Part shown: positions 44,479 through 56,551 of the stretch, in pieces | Numbering within the stretch: the first letter of the stretch is position 1 | Layout: every line of letters starts with the position of its first letter | Origin: Ulota crispa | Taxonomy: Eukaryota > Streptophyta > Bryopsida > Orthotrichales > Orthotrichaceae | Direction of reading: 5' to 3' | Length of the DNA: 64,000 nucleotides | Assembly (NCBI GenBank): GCA_963920765.1 | Contig: OY987248.1 | Location: forward strand, 19,564,539 to 19,628,538 | The notes under the pieces: model-generated | What the model was told of the DNA's origin: nothing | The model's input: the letters and a program-made list of their open reading frames with translations, nothing else | The model's database searches: none | Position numbers and translations under genes: made by a program

Positions 44479-47400
44479 GTTATACCACCACTCTGTAACC
44501 CTTACCAACTCCATAAATAGGCTAGATCTTAGGTCATCTAACCGTTGACCTACACCAGCTCGTGAGTGACCTTGGCATGGCCATTTTGCCACAAGCAAAT
44601 TAACGTGACCCAACCTCCTCAAATCTTCATCACTGATAAAGATAACGTCTATAGAAAGGTAGCCAAAACATCCATGAATAGATAATAGAAATAACTGCTC
44701 AAAAAACTAAGTCATTAACCTCTGAAGATGATGTCAAGCTGCTTTAGTAGGCACATAACTGTTATCCACATAAATGTACCTCCAAACCATAAGCCCAGTC
44801 TCTAAAATAGTTACTAATCTAGTGCCAATGCTTCCAAAATGCTCCACAGAAGTGATTCTATTTAGAGATAGACGCCAATGAACAAATTGTCCAAATATAG
44901 AGCTAATAGAAATAGAAGCCAAAGTATCAAAAAATACAAAAGCTGCAATGTCCCTATATTGTCAAGATAACTCCTGACGGCTAGTCCAAGATGGCAAAGC
45001 ATCCTTGGAATGCTAACGTGTAGTCACCAAAACTGATAACTCTCGTTAATCCTCTAGAAAAGTGGTAGCAAATGCCAAGGTCTTTTTTAAAAATGAAGGA
45101 CCAAATAGAAGGCTCTCTAGAAAAACCGAGTATCCAAATATAGCATCAGCAGTTATAGACATAGTCAATGCTGCAAATGTCATTAGAATCAGCTCTTTCC
45201 GGCTATCGCTAGAAGATCAGCCCGGTTGAATCTACGCTTTTTCAATTTAGTTATCCATACCGAAATCAAGATGGTAAACCGCCTGCTGACCATTTAGAAT
45301 ATCATAGTTGGCAGCATTAATAATAGTGCACCTTAAAAAAAATGAAAATATATAGGTACTTTATCCACTTGAAATATCAGTTGTAGAGGCTCTTTGGTGT
45401 AGTCTGTAGCACGCTCAATGCCCACAACGGAAGTGACAATAGTGAATGGACAAGGCACCAAATCCTTAGTAGTTATGTCAAGTTCTACAGCCAAATGTTT
45501 GTCAATCATAATTGACTGGGCACCTGAGTCCATCATCACCCTAAGTAGTATAGTTTGATGATTTTGCTCTCCATCACTTGAAACCACAAACTTTTTGTTA
45601 TTGTTTATTGAACGAACAACACATGGATGTATAGCCTATTGCTTTCTACTAGATCTTGCGGAAACATTTGCATGATAAGTTGCTTCTACCGCTAACGGTG
45701 CATCCATAGAAAAATTATGCGGTGTGTGGCTATTCACATGCTCATCAAATATTACAATGGCTTCAGCTGCAGGCTTAGCTCGTAGCTTTATTTGAGCCTC
45801 TGAATCATAAACTGAAGAGATCTAAGCAATAATATGGAAAACCTAAGGAGATACCATATCCACCTTCTCTTCTAGAATATGTCCCACCACATGAAAGATC
45901 TCAGAGGCCTGGAAACCATGTGCTTTTATTTTTGATCCAAAAAATATCGGCATTTACATAATCTTGTAAGCCATGGTTTGCAGAAAATTAGGTGAAGCAA
46001 AATTTCCATGATGTAGAAGTGCAATAACTGGACGTGTGTCCGTAGCAATTACAGTAGCCAATCCAAAAAATAATGGTATACGTGCCTAACCAATAGAATT
46101 AGCTTGACCACTATAGAGTGCGCGTGAGACAACCGTAACGTCTGGCACTAAGAACCAATTGAGCCTCTAATAATCTGAGATCTGGTAGCAGCTGCAGCTC
46201 CCAATTCACCAAATGCACCAAATATATAATACTCAAAGTTAGAATAACCAGTTGTCTTCTTGGGAGATGTCCCATAATCAGTAGCTTGAGCCAATAATAT
46301 AGAAGTCTTAAGCTTGTGCTCCAACTCTGCTATCTTGGCATCAAGGATCTTCTCTCTTTGTGACTTAGCAACCACAAAACTAGCTAGCTTCATCCCATGA
46401 TGAAGCTAAAAGTAGTGATCCTCATCATGATTAGTGCCACCACAATAGTTGCACTTTAAAGCCTTTTTCTTGGATTTAGCTTCACCTTTCACCTCTTCCT
46501 TCTTAATAGCTTTAGATGGTTGAGAAAGAGTCTTGAGTTTCTCTGAGCAATCTTGCTTGGCATATCTATCTTATCCACATTTTCAATAATGTACAGTCCT
46601 CTCTAGTTTAGTATTCGTCAAACTACTAGTGACAGCAAAAGTCTTCCTAGATTTAAAAGAATTTGTCATAAAAGTGACCATATCCGTGGCATTTTAATAT
46701 AAAAAGTGTCTGGTCACATCTTTCAATGACAGCAAAAGCTTGTGCTAAAGTGACCATATCTTCATAATCAAGAATAATCTGAGGAAATGCTAAATTTAGC
46801 AACCGCTTGTCAATCTTTGACAAAAAAAAATCTTCACAAGCTAACTCTCAGTGAAAACTTCACAAGACTCAACAGTAAACCGTACCAAGCGAGTGTATAT
46901 GGTGCGCAGCGTATCCTCCTTCTCCACCCGAAAGTCCTAGATACGTTGTATCTGATCACGACGAAATCTGCCATACTCCACCTCCAAATGCGCAATAAAT
47001 TGCACTATTAGATCGAATCAAGGTAGGGATCAACTGTGACCAGTGCCACCTAAGTAGCCTGAGCCATGCGCGACATAATGGGTGGTATGGCACTTTCTAT
47101 CATGTATCTCAATGCTATCGCCTTGCCCTTAAGATCTTCAGATGCCCCTACTTCATCCTCGTTAGGTCTCTCCTCTACATTCACGGTTGAGGAGACTAAG
47201 GCAGTTACTACGCCAACCTTAAGAGCTGAAATAAGCTCTACTTGCATCTCCCAGTAAAGCTGCACCTCAAGAAGCTCAAGCTGATGAACACGAGTCCATT
47301 CTTCATATATCTGAAGGACCTCAAACTCCAAATATTGAAGCAGAAACTCAAAGGCAAACCAATTGTTGAAACTAGACGACCTCTGGCATATCTCCTTGAT

Positions 47401-47640
47401 CCATATGCAGAAGTAAAATCTCTAATCAGAAAGGAAAATCTCCTTATGCGTCCTGAAAACCGATCACGCGCCAAACCGCAATGATTATCCTCCATATCGT
47501 CAAACGTGCTCGCGCTCAAGATCCAAAACCTACTAGTAATATTCAACGCCGAATGAGGCTGAAAAGCCTTGTTAGTAGCTACCACTGGCCCAAAGTCCTT
47601 GGTATAGTCGCCCTCCAAGTAATTTGGTGAGGAAGACCGA

Positions 47641-48477
47641 TAATATCAGCTTTTAGTCTACACCATAAATAGACTACCTGGGTACCTACAATTATCTACA
47701 GGCTTATAGCAACCTGACATACAATTACCAACAAACTGTATGGTTCACTGATAATAACATCCAATGAATATATGTTCAATACATACAGAAAGGTCTCGCT
47801 GACAATCAACCCGGCCTCATCCCCACAGTACGCCTACCCAAAAAAAAACACAAAATCAAACAATGTCTGTAAACAAGGAAGGTACCAAAAGACAAAATTC
47901 AAAACACAAATTTTGGATCCTCTTCTCCAAACAATAAATAAACAAAAATGAAATTTGCACAACTGGCCAATAACGTCTAAAAAACGGGCCATAGTTGTTC
48001 CACAACAAAGATCAAACTTGGGACCCTCAACTGCTTTTCTAAATGGTTATCGCCACCCCGTCAAAAGATTGCGTATAAGATGACCTTGTCATCTACATGC
48101 GCTCTCTCTTTTTGGCCCAAAACTATCACTCAACGACAGATAAGCAGAATAGAAAATCAACACAACCAGCACACACCTGCGATTAGTGGCGAGTAGCAAA
48201 ATAGAATGCAAAAACCTGCAATTCCAATGCCCCCGAATCCAATGTCCAACAATCTCACAAGAAATTTAACAATTCTCTGTAAAAATTAATTGTAGAATTT
48301 AGGTTAAGAAAATTCAATGGATAGCTTTCAAAATGCTTGGATGATGTAGAATGGTTTAATCTTAAATTAGATTTCTTCCATTGGTTGTATAATATCCAAC
48401 CTTAAACCTTGAATTAATCAAATCTCGATTTAAAAACTAGATTTTTCTTGAACTCCAACTGGTATCTAAAGAATTAG
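47641..48477. other. Unassigned, between the gypsy fossil and the pogo element
   Basis: May be the leader and 5' LTR of element A, but no copy of it was found on the other side of that element. No frames of interest. Confidence 0.35.
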
Positions 48478-48994
48478 TAAGGTGGGTACACCCATGGGCG
48501 TTATTGTCCCCATGGGTGTGACCTACAAATGTTCCCTTTACTGCTCATTTTTGTTCTCATTTTTGTAAGTTCAAGAAAATGACAGCTATGGGTAATGTTT
48601 GCACTAGTTTTGAATTCAAACAAAGTTGTAGAAGGGACAATGTCTGATAAAGTAATTCAATGAACACTGTTAGTAAATCAAATAAAAAAGGTGCGAAACT
48701 AGTTGTATTAATGTTTACAACATAATTGCTTTAAGTGCCATAAACATAATTTAACAATAAGTTTCCAGTGACTGCGGCTGCATATTTCAGGGAATATGGA
48801 GGCTACCTGCAATAATTTAAGCTGCATCCTCTGTCAGTAAGTGAATCTAAAAATGACAGCAGAGAGGGGTGCGTGGACACTTATAAAGCATGGATATGTA
48901 GAAATTCTTACACACTTGGTGCAATTCGAGTTTAGAGACTTTGTGCATTGAGCAAACATTTTGAGTGCTTCAATTTTGCAAGTGATTGAGTAGC

Positions 48995-49747
48995 ATGCCG
49001 GCAGGATTAGCAAGAATGACGGGAGATGATCAATATTATGAGAGGGAACATGTCGCAAGAAGATGGACTCTTGAATTACATAGATACGGTTTGTTGCCTA
49101 GTGGTGGTTGGTCACTGCAGCATAAGAGAGACGAGACTGATCATGGAGCTGATGACGTACATTTCCAGATACCCAGACTTGTAGCAATGCATGGACAACA
49201 CAGCAATTTTCAAGAATGGGTAGGAATACCCTCAAGGGCCGAAACTGCAAATTTGCAATATCCAGTCTCCAACCTCAGGAGGTCAATGAATGAGGGGGAC
49301 ATGCCAATGCATGATACTGTTGATCATCAATACCTGAGCTGCGACCAAATGAGACCAATGCACAAATTGGAGAGGCCGATGCAGGAGCTCCAATTATCGA
49401 TGTTTGATTTGCAAAGGCCTGAAGACGACGTTGTCAACTCCTCTCAGCGTGTTCAACGGCAAGGCGATGCTAGAGGCCGTTATGACAGCCGGCCTCTACT
49501 TGATTGTCGACTACCTTTGCATGATCAACAAACATCAAGCTTGGCGTTTAACATGCCAATGGAGCTTGTGTGCAGAACAATCGGCAATGTGCCCAGGCAC
49601 TTTCATGGTGGAGAAGGAGACATGGCCAAAGACGAGAGATCATGTTTGCTAAGGCCTTTTGCCAACCAAAGCAATCATTCTTTGCACATGCCTGTTGATG
49701 TAAGGGAAAGAGTACCGTATTTGGGCACAATCTCCACTGACGATTGA
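48995..49747 (+). CDS. Leading ORF of the pogo-type element, unknown function
   Basis: An uninterrupted 250-codon frame from MPAGLARMTGDDQYYER to GTISTDD, inside the transposon and upstream of, and in a different frame from, the transposase. I recognise no domain. It is rich in Met, Arg, Gln, His and Asp, with loosely repeated motifs (RPMHKLERPMQELQ). It could be a second transposon protein, an N-terminal exon of the transposase joined by splicing, or chance. Its openness, when the transposase next to it is broken, is notable. Start chosen as the first ATG in the frame. Confidence 0.45.
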   Translation: MPAGLARMTGDDQYYEREHVARRWTLELHRYGLLPSGGWSLQHKRDETDHGADDVHFQIPRLVAMHGQHSNFQEWVGIPSRAETANLQYPVSNLRRSMNEGDMPMHDTVDHQYLSCDQMRPMHKLERPMQELQLSMFDLQRPEDDVVNSSQRVQRQGDARGRYDSRPLLDCRLPLHDQQTSSLAFNMPMELVCRTIGNVPRHFHGGEGDMAKDERSCLLRPFANQSNHSLHMPVDVRERVPYLGTISTDD

Positions 49748-49763
49748 AGGAGATGGAGATCAT

Positions 49764-52195
49764 TTGAAGACGGCAGCAACGTACCCATTGCAAGCGCTAG
49801 TCAAACCTTTGCAGCAACAAGTTCACAAGGCAACGCGTCAAGGTTACCAAGTCTCTGCACTAGATCAGAGACAGCCAACTCTTGTAATGCAGCCTCCTTT
49901 GGTGCCCACGCCAGCACCTGCAAGACAATTTGCACGCCATAAGCGCATGGGTACTTGGACAAATGAGGAACTTGCTTGAGCAATTGATGCAATAGAATCT
50001 AGCACAAGGATGGCCATTGCCGCGAGAGCCTTTAACATTCCACCGTCGTCCTTGCGAGATCATGTTTATGGAAGAACCGTTCAGCGGAAGAAAGGATGGC
50101 ATGGCGTTTTGACAACGGAGGAGGACGTTGCAGTAGTCAAGTGGATATTTGACATGCAGGCGCACGCACACCCAGTGTCTGTGTCAGAGCTGGTTAGAAA
50201 GGTGGCAGAACTAACTCAACATCAATGGACCCCGTTTAAGGAAACCATCCCCAGGCGCAGCTGGCTCAAGTGGTTCCAACAGCGCCATCTTGAGGTAACG
50301 TTGCAAATTGTGCAAGGTTTGGATGACAATCGTGCTCAAGGTTTAAACCCCACTAGCGTTAAATCATTGTACAAAAACCTAGAAAAAGCATACGAACAAC
50401 AAAGGTACCCTCCTTCTCACATCTGGAACACAGATGAATCAGGGGCTCAAACAGGTAAAAGTGGAGGAGGATCTCTTGTATTTGCAGAAAAAGGTAGCAG
50501 GTCTTGCCATCAAGTTGTACCCAAAAAAATGAGCGTCTAACAGTACTTTCTTGCACCAATGTGGCAGAGGATTCTATTCCAAATTTTTACATCTTCAAAG
50601 GTAAACGCAAAACTAGAAACTACATTGTTAGATTTGAACATTAGTCCTGCATGGCAATGCAGCCAAATGGGTGGATGACCTCATTCTTATTTTCCGCCTA
50701 AATATCACATTTCCTTAGCATTATTCATCACATGTATGGTGTCTCTTAAAAAAACAAACACTTGTTACTTGTAGATGGCCACATTTCTCACGTGACTTTA
50801 GAAGTAATGCAGAAAGCACGTGCTAAAGGTCTAGACATAATAACACTACCAAGTCATACAAGTCACAGATTACAACCACTAGATGTTTGTGTTTTCAAGC
50901 CATTCAAACAAAGATTCAAAGCATTAAGAGATAAATGGATTGTAGAACATAAGAGACAAGTTGCAAGAAAAGAGGAGCTTGCAGAGTGGGTCTCTCTAGG
51001 GCTGCAGAAGGCACTTACCATACAAAACATCACCAAAGGCTTCTTTGCTACATGCATCTGGCCTTTATATCCATCTGCAATGATTAACTACATGCAATCG
51101 AGTGCCTGTTACATCCAAGATTCAGAAGAAGACAAAGAAAATAACCAAGACATACCTTACAATACAGGTCCAGAAGTACCGGCTGCAGAAGAAAGTGAGC
51201 AGATTGTTGACATTCACCAAGCTAGAAGGGAGCAAGCTCTGCCAGGAGTTGGCAACGCCCACCAAGAGGGACAACAATTGGTCGACGTCAACGAGGCTGG
51301 AGAGTGGATTGGCGTCGACGAGGTTGGAGAGCAAGTCAGTGTCCATGAAGCCAAAGAACAAGTCACCAACGGCAAGGCTGAAGGAGAGCTGGAGCACGGC
51401 GGCGTGCCCGAGACTGAAGGTGACCAAGCTCAACAAAGAGCTGGCAACTAGCACTAGCACAGTCAACCACAACTTCACGGTGTCAGCCACGTCAATGTCG
51501 ATGTTGCGCAAGCGCAACTTGCAGCTAGCAGCGCCCGCCTCAGAGGCGCGGAGATAAACCAAAGGCAACCCATTCACAAGGGCTCAGGAATAATCTGCGA
51601 CAGTATACCAAGAATTGCTGATGAAGACACAATCTTCAAGACGTAGAATCAGGAGAGTCAGAACCAAGCGGTGCAGTACTTCGTGGACCCCTCTTTGGAC
51701 TTGAGCTCTAGATCTACAGAAGACACGAACGTAGAAGATGGCGAAGAGTCCAAAGTTTTGCGAAATTTGTTTGCTTTGCCGCAAGTGCAGAGACCAGTCC
51801 GATGCCAATTACATCTAGGAGAGCCCATCATCAATTATTCAATGTCAATTATTGTTACCTCAGACGAGTACATGGCCACGTTGGCTGCGAAAACTGCACG
51901 CAAGGAAGAAGTTGCACGAGAACGGGAGGAACGGAAGAAACAAGCAGAGCAGAAAAAACTAGAGTGCGAGGCAAAGAAGCAACAAAAAGAGGCCTATAGA
52001 ATACAACGGCAAATGGAAGTTGCTCAAAAGAAAGCTGACCAAGAGCGAGAGAGATTGAGGAAGGCCGATGAGCAAGATAGATGTCGCACTGCAATGGAGT
52101 CCCAACGACAACGCAGCAGCACTAGTGCAAACCAAGAACTTCGATCTGACCTCGACACAAAAGTACCAGATGTAGAACCGGCTCAACGTTTATAA
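49764..52195 (+). pseudogene. Pogo/Tigger DDE transposase, broken
   Basis: The coding region reads in pieces. A psq-type helix-turn-helix (WTNEELA..AIDAIES..AIAARAFNIPPSSLRDHVYGR, about 49950-50075) is cut by a TGA at 49977-49979. The DNA-binding and first catalytic part runs to 50540, including the first catalytic Asp in IWNTDESG. A one-base shift near 50530 moves the frame, where ERLTVLSCTNVAEDSIPNFY (50531-50590) continues. The second Asp is in LLVDGHISH (50762 on) and the third in HTSHRLQPLDVCVFKP (about 50850-50900), so a DDD set can be seen. The tail has an acidic repeat-like stretch (VDVNEAGE, VDEVGE, VHEAKE) and a Lys/Glu-rich coiled coil (51890-52130) after TSDEYMATLAAK, as in other Tigger-type proteins. 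It should bind the terminal repeats and cut at TA; here it is disabled. Confidence 0.8.
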
Positions 52196-53006
52196 GTGCA
52201 CTCGGAATTTGTTGCCCGAGTCTACATCACCACTTCAAGGGAGCCAAGTCGGTTGAGCAACGCGTTCAACGAGATTTGAGGAGCATGTAACACCGGTGCG
52301 GCTGCCAACACATGGGAGCTCCGTGAATGCAACCTGCTAGACTGGAGCTCGGCGCCAAGGTTGGCGAGATCTCGGCAAAGTGCAGCTTGGTTGCAACAAA
52401 TACTTCATTTTCCAAGGCACAAGGTGCTTGTGCACATGCCTCAATGGCTATATCCAACAAGCTCCAAAGAGCACTGACTCACTGATAGTGGAAAAGGAGG
52501 TACAGGTGCCTCAGCTTGCAATGTGTTGACATGGTAGTAGATACAGTTAACAGCATGTTAAGTGACTCATGCTGTTGGAGTTACCTTATCCTAATAGGGC
52601 CTTTGTTCTCCATGTGGGCGGCCATAGGAACTTTTGAATTGCTTTTAAAGCCAGAGAGCTTGGTCACTTATTACCCTAAGCTTGGTATTTGTAACATGTT
52701 CTCACGAGTTACACTACTTCCTATCACTGTTTTAGCAATTGCTCCAGCTGATTTTGGATGGTGGGTGCGGTAGAAAGAGCACCAGTTAGTCTCGATTTCA
52801 AGCTACTCTATGAAGGAACATGGGTTTTCAGTGATTATCCACTTTGAAAAATAAACACGGCCACATGGCTACATATACCACTTATTAAGCAACCTCAATT
52901 TTTTTAATTCTCTCTTCCGAACCGAATGATATTATTTTCACCCTTACCCAATTACCCTAACCGCTCCATAATCCTTTTTCTCACGCTTATGGGTGTACCC
53001 ACCTTA

Positions 53007-53052
53007 TGTGAAAAAGAGAGAGAGAGGGATTCACAACCAAAGGTGGCTGTAA
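53007..53052. other. GA-rich flank of the pogo element
   Basis: A short GA run (53011-53026) directly after the TA duplication; the pre-insertion context is not recognised. Confidence 0.4.
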
Positions 53053-53714
53053 TTGCTACTTAGCAAAAACTGGATGAAAAATAATGAAGGGGGAATGGGA
53101 GCTGCTCAGTCTGCCAGCTTGGGCGAGCTGCTCCGGTGCCACAGCCTTTCGACGCTGGCCTGGCTTGGTCCAGCCATCACTGGCCCTCAAACCCTAATTC
53201 CGGTGGACTGTTGCCGGCAACTGCTCCGCAGCTCCCCGTTTCACGGCCCCCGATGCAGCTCGTCGCCCTCGCCCTGGTCGCTCCGCCCCGTCGCCTCCCG
53301 GCCCGCTGCCGATCGACGCCTCCGACCTGCGCCGTCGAGAGCCACCTGGCTGTGCCTGTGCGACCACACGGCTCCCGAAACCCTAAGTTTTTCGTCCCCG
53401 TCTTGCTCCGGCATCCTGGCTGCGGCTTGCAGCTCCGAACCCGCTCCGTCCAGCACCTTCAAACTCCTACTAGAAACCCTAGCCTCTCTCCCGAACAAGC
53501 ACCTCTGCTCGCAGCTCGTGTCCGGGTGTCTCTAGAGCTCCCGCACGACTCACGTTCGTACAGCTTACCTCAAAGGCTTTTGCACAGCTTTCGTACGCAT
53601 CAAGCTCACAACTCTCAACAAAAACAAAGCGTCTGTACTCACTCAACCATAAATCTGGAACCAAAAACTCAAAAAAATTCAAATCCCTATAAACCACAAA
53701 GACTCAAGGACTAA
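53053..53714. other. GC-rich island with overlapping frames, no recognised gene
   Basis: Two overlapping plus frames (160 and 192 codons) and minus frames are all open because the stretch is GC-rich. The predicted peptides are low-complexity (Ser, Pro, Ala, Arg) and unlike any family I know. AAACCCTA-type motifs recur at about 53180, 53375 and 53470; these are frequent near plant gene starts (telo-box like). It could be a promoter and first exon, a captured gene piece or LTR-like sequence. Confidence 0.3.
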
Positions 53715-53723
53715 AACAAAAAT

Positions 53724-53914
53724 GGGATTCTTTGCCAAGTGACAAGATACAAAATCTAAGCACTTAAGCATCACTCAAGCTATCTCTTACTTTGCTTACG
53801 AGAGAATCCAAGAATGCAAGGAGAAACGTAAAAGATAGTATAAAACTCATGAAAACACAACAAGCATACTCTCTCTCAAAATACCTCACAAGACTTGACT
53901 TGGCAAAGAATACC
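53724..53914. repeat. Inverted-end repeat, 191 bp
   Basis: Ends GGGATTCTTTGCCAAGTGAC and, read inward, GGTATTCTTTGCCAAGTCAA pair over about 20 bases. A possible MITE; no duplication or second copy seen. Confidence 0.45.
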
Positions 53915-56551
53915 AAATCAGGGAAGTAATGTGCTTTAACTACTCCAAACCTTAGTTGGCCTCAAATGAGGTGCCAATTGAAATGAGGTGCCAAAGACCC
54001 TAATCTTCCCCAAAACTACTAAAAACAAAAATCATCCACTAATGACATACATTTGATGTGGCATAGCCATGATGCCATATCACATGACAAATCAGCTTTT
54101 TAAAATGGGTCACATTTTTTATGTTCAGAAATTGTACTTGTGCATGCATTGTTTTAGAACCTCAAGAAAGTTACATGAGCTACCACTAAGTGTGCTTATT
54201 GTCATAATTGTATTTAGATTTGTCTTTCAGTAAAATATATATGTCATACTAAAATAAATGAAAACTTGTTCTCAATCATGATTTGAATATTAGAATATGG
54301 AATGGATGCTTGCACGCTTTAAGAGCCTTATTAGAGCATTCTTGGCTTTGTAGTAGTTGCTTTTAGAACTCATGTGCTCTATTTACAAGCCGCCTTTGTA
54401 TCATGAATGCTACCACCTATGATCAAGAATAGCTACCTATGCAACTTTTGTTTTGATAAATTGAAGTTAATTCATACTAATTTTGAAAACTTCAAATTAA
54501 ATGGTCACAAAATTGTCTCTACTTTGGCTTTCTACCAAAAATATTTCCAAGCTGCTAAATTGGCTTGATTTTTGTACAAACATCATCTTTTCCTTAGATG
54601 GTCAGTTTATGAGCCTCATACCTTACTTCATGTTCAACATGTTCATGCTCAACCAATTCAACTAACCAATTCTTATTATTTCAAAGTTTTATTAGATTTT
54701 GTTGCAAGAAAAGATAATTTGAAGATCCTAGGAAAACTCAAATTAATGAAATTTTAACGCATTTTTTACCAAAAAGAAAATGTTTGACAATTACCAATGT
54801 AGTTAGGCAACAAAAAGAAATTCTAAATCTTTTTTCAAATCCCTTCATGCCTGTATAGCTTATATTTCAACAAATATATAGTTTTGTACTAATTTAAATA
54901 CATTATTTATATAAAATTTCAAGTGTTTTTTATATAGAGCCAAAAACAAAAAGACCTATTTTTACTCAACCACTTTCCAAACCATTAGGTCATAACCAAT
55001 TTTTACTTTAAAACCTAATTTTGAAACTAAAAATTATCAAGAATAATGTGCAAATTGTTTGTGAAGATTCTTGATATGCTGAGGAAATTTGTACAATGTA
55101 AAGTGTGAGGCAACAAACTGCCATTGTTCTAGAGTGGTGATTTGCCAAGACTCTAACACAACTTGAATGTTGAGGTTAGCATTTTGCTTCATTGAATTTG
55201 GTCATGAGAAGCTTGACGTGGCCAAGGTTGCTAGATTTGTTGTTCAAGTAAACCAATTTGCAAATGCATTGTATAAGTTCAGGGTCCAATTCCAAGTGTG
55301 GGCAACCAACAAGTTCTTAAATAAGGTACCTACTCAAACTTCCTTAGAATAGCTTCTCTTCGTCCAAAGCCTCCTCCAATATGGTCTACAGCCAATACAC
55401 AACCAAGTCACTTTCTACACCATGTTCTTGTTGACACGTGTAACAGCAACATGGCACTTGTAGAAGTTGAGCTTCTTTTGTTAATGGTCATGCTTCTATA
55501 AGCATTGGTGAATGTCAAGCAAAATGCAAAATTTATTCAAAGTTATGAATGTTAATGTGCGTCCAATTGAGGGTGTATATATGGTAGAGAACAAAACAGC
55601 AACACCTTGAAAAAAATTGAGAAATAGAACATTTACTTCTTAAACAAAAAGACGGATGGGAAACATTGTCTAGTTTTTGAAAAAACACTTTGTAGGATGG
55701 AGATAAACCAATTTTCATCTTCTTTTTTAAAAGTGATCATGAAGCCATGGTCTCATGGAAGGCAAAAAACATCCTCATTGAATGTACACATTTGTTTAGG
55801 TAGCCCAAATTATGAGAAGATTGAGAAACATGGTATTAGGCCTCATGTTGCTTGTATTGCAGTTTTTCATAAGGTCAACATGCCCTATTGACTTTTACAA
55901 CTTTTAAAAATAGTAATATAATAGGAGGGCACTTGCCACACTAGTGTAGAGCAATTGTAGAGGGGCAGGCACTGTGACCAACCCTACATTTAGGGATTAA
56001 ATATAAGTGAATTCAAGAGGTGATCATCCAAAGATTAGCACAATATTTTAGAGTTAAAATGGTGTTACTATATAGAAGAATGGATCTTTTTGTCCCAACT
56101 CAATTTATTATATATATAATGTGTTAAAATTCTTTTGTGTAAGAGTTTCATGCATTTTGTCATGTTTGAAATGTGAGAATTTGTCCTTACTTGAATAATG
56201 TGTTTTTCGAGCATAGGTTTACAAGCAATCGTAACAACATTAAATTTTTCAAAATCTACAAAAAGTAAAGTAGTTTCTAAGTTTTATTACATCATTTCGT
56301 ATTACAGTAATCCAATCTATAAACAGAAAATTTGTAATGTATTCTAGTATTTGATTATCATAATTTAAAAGTGTAATTACATTGAAATAAAATATAAGTG
56401 TTGTTCTTTCTTTTTGTTGGAATGTGTTGCTACCTTTTTATCATTTATGAGAGCAAGCATTACAATACTTGAATGATGAACAGATTCAAACACGTTTTTG
56501 ACATACAAAGACCTCTTTTCATCAAGCCATCCATTTTTTCAAAACTATGAA
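53915..56551. other. AT-rich intergenic, nothing recognised
   Basis: No gene. 54618-54624 carries an end-like motif (GAGCCTCATACCTTA) that mirrors one at 34268. A stretch near 55325 resembles 13110. Otherwise short frames only. Confidence 0.4.

Larger units (their letters stand above)
34446..47640 (-). mobile_element. Fossil Ty3/gypsy LTR retrotransposon with a PHD finger (element A)
   Basis: A decayed Ty3/gypsy element on the minus strand, split by element B (38735-44478). In reading order: gag region (about 47620-46150) with a zinc-knuckle-like motif near 46430; aspartic protease near 45500-45560 (DSGAQS); a long segment of unclear nature; reverse transcriptase (about 37600-37000, motif like YIDYVVVF); RNase H (36690-36505); integrase (35998-35255, with DHRTTS and DGLAER); and at the end of pol a C4HC3 PHD-like finger at about 34965-34825 (LLCDQC, GWHMAC, WICPCC). 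A G-rich polypurine-like tract lies at about 34447-34456. I could not identify its LTRs, so the outer borders are approximate. It is clearly broken in many places and older than element B, which sits inside it. Confidence 0.75.
48480..53004 (+). mobile_element. Pogo/Tigger-type DNA transposon, 4.5 kb
   Basis: 4525 bp with TA on both sides (48478-48479, 53005-53006). Ends are inverted: AGGTGGGTACACCCATGGGC left, AGGTGGGTACACCCATAAGC right (read inward). It encodes, on the plus strand, a 250-codon leading ORF (48995-49747) and a DDE transposase region (49764-52195) with psq-type helix-turn-helix, CENP-B/Tc5-like DNA-binding region and DDE_1 catalytic domain. These are the parts of pogo/Tigger elements of the Tc1/mariner superfamily. 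MITEs at 15945-16256 and 11168-11482 share the same ends. The transposase is interrupted, so the copy is probably inactive, but both ends are nearly whole. Confidence 0.85.

Noticed and set aside
51102-51577. 151-codon frames on both strands within the pogo element
   Set aside because: Shadows of the transposase tail, which reads in another frame.
53136-53714. 192-codon plus frame
   Set aside because: Low-complexity Pro/Ser/Arg peptide in a GC-rich island with a competing 160-codon frame; no family recognised.
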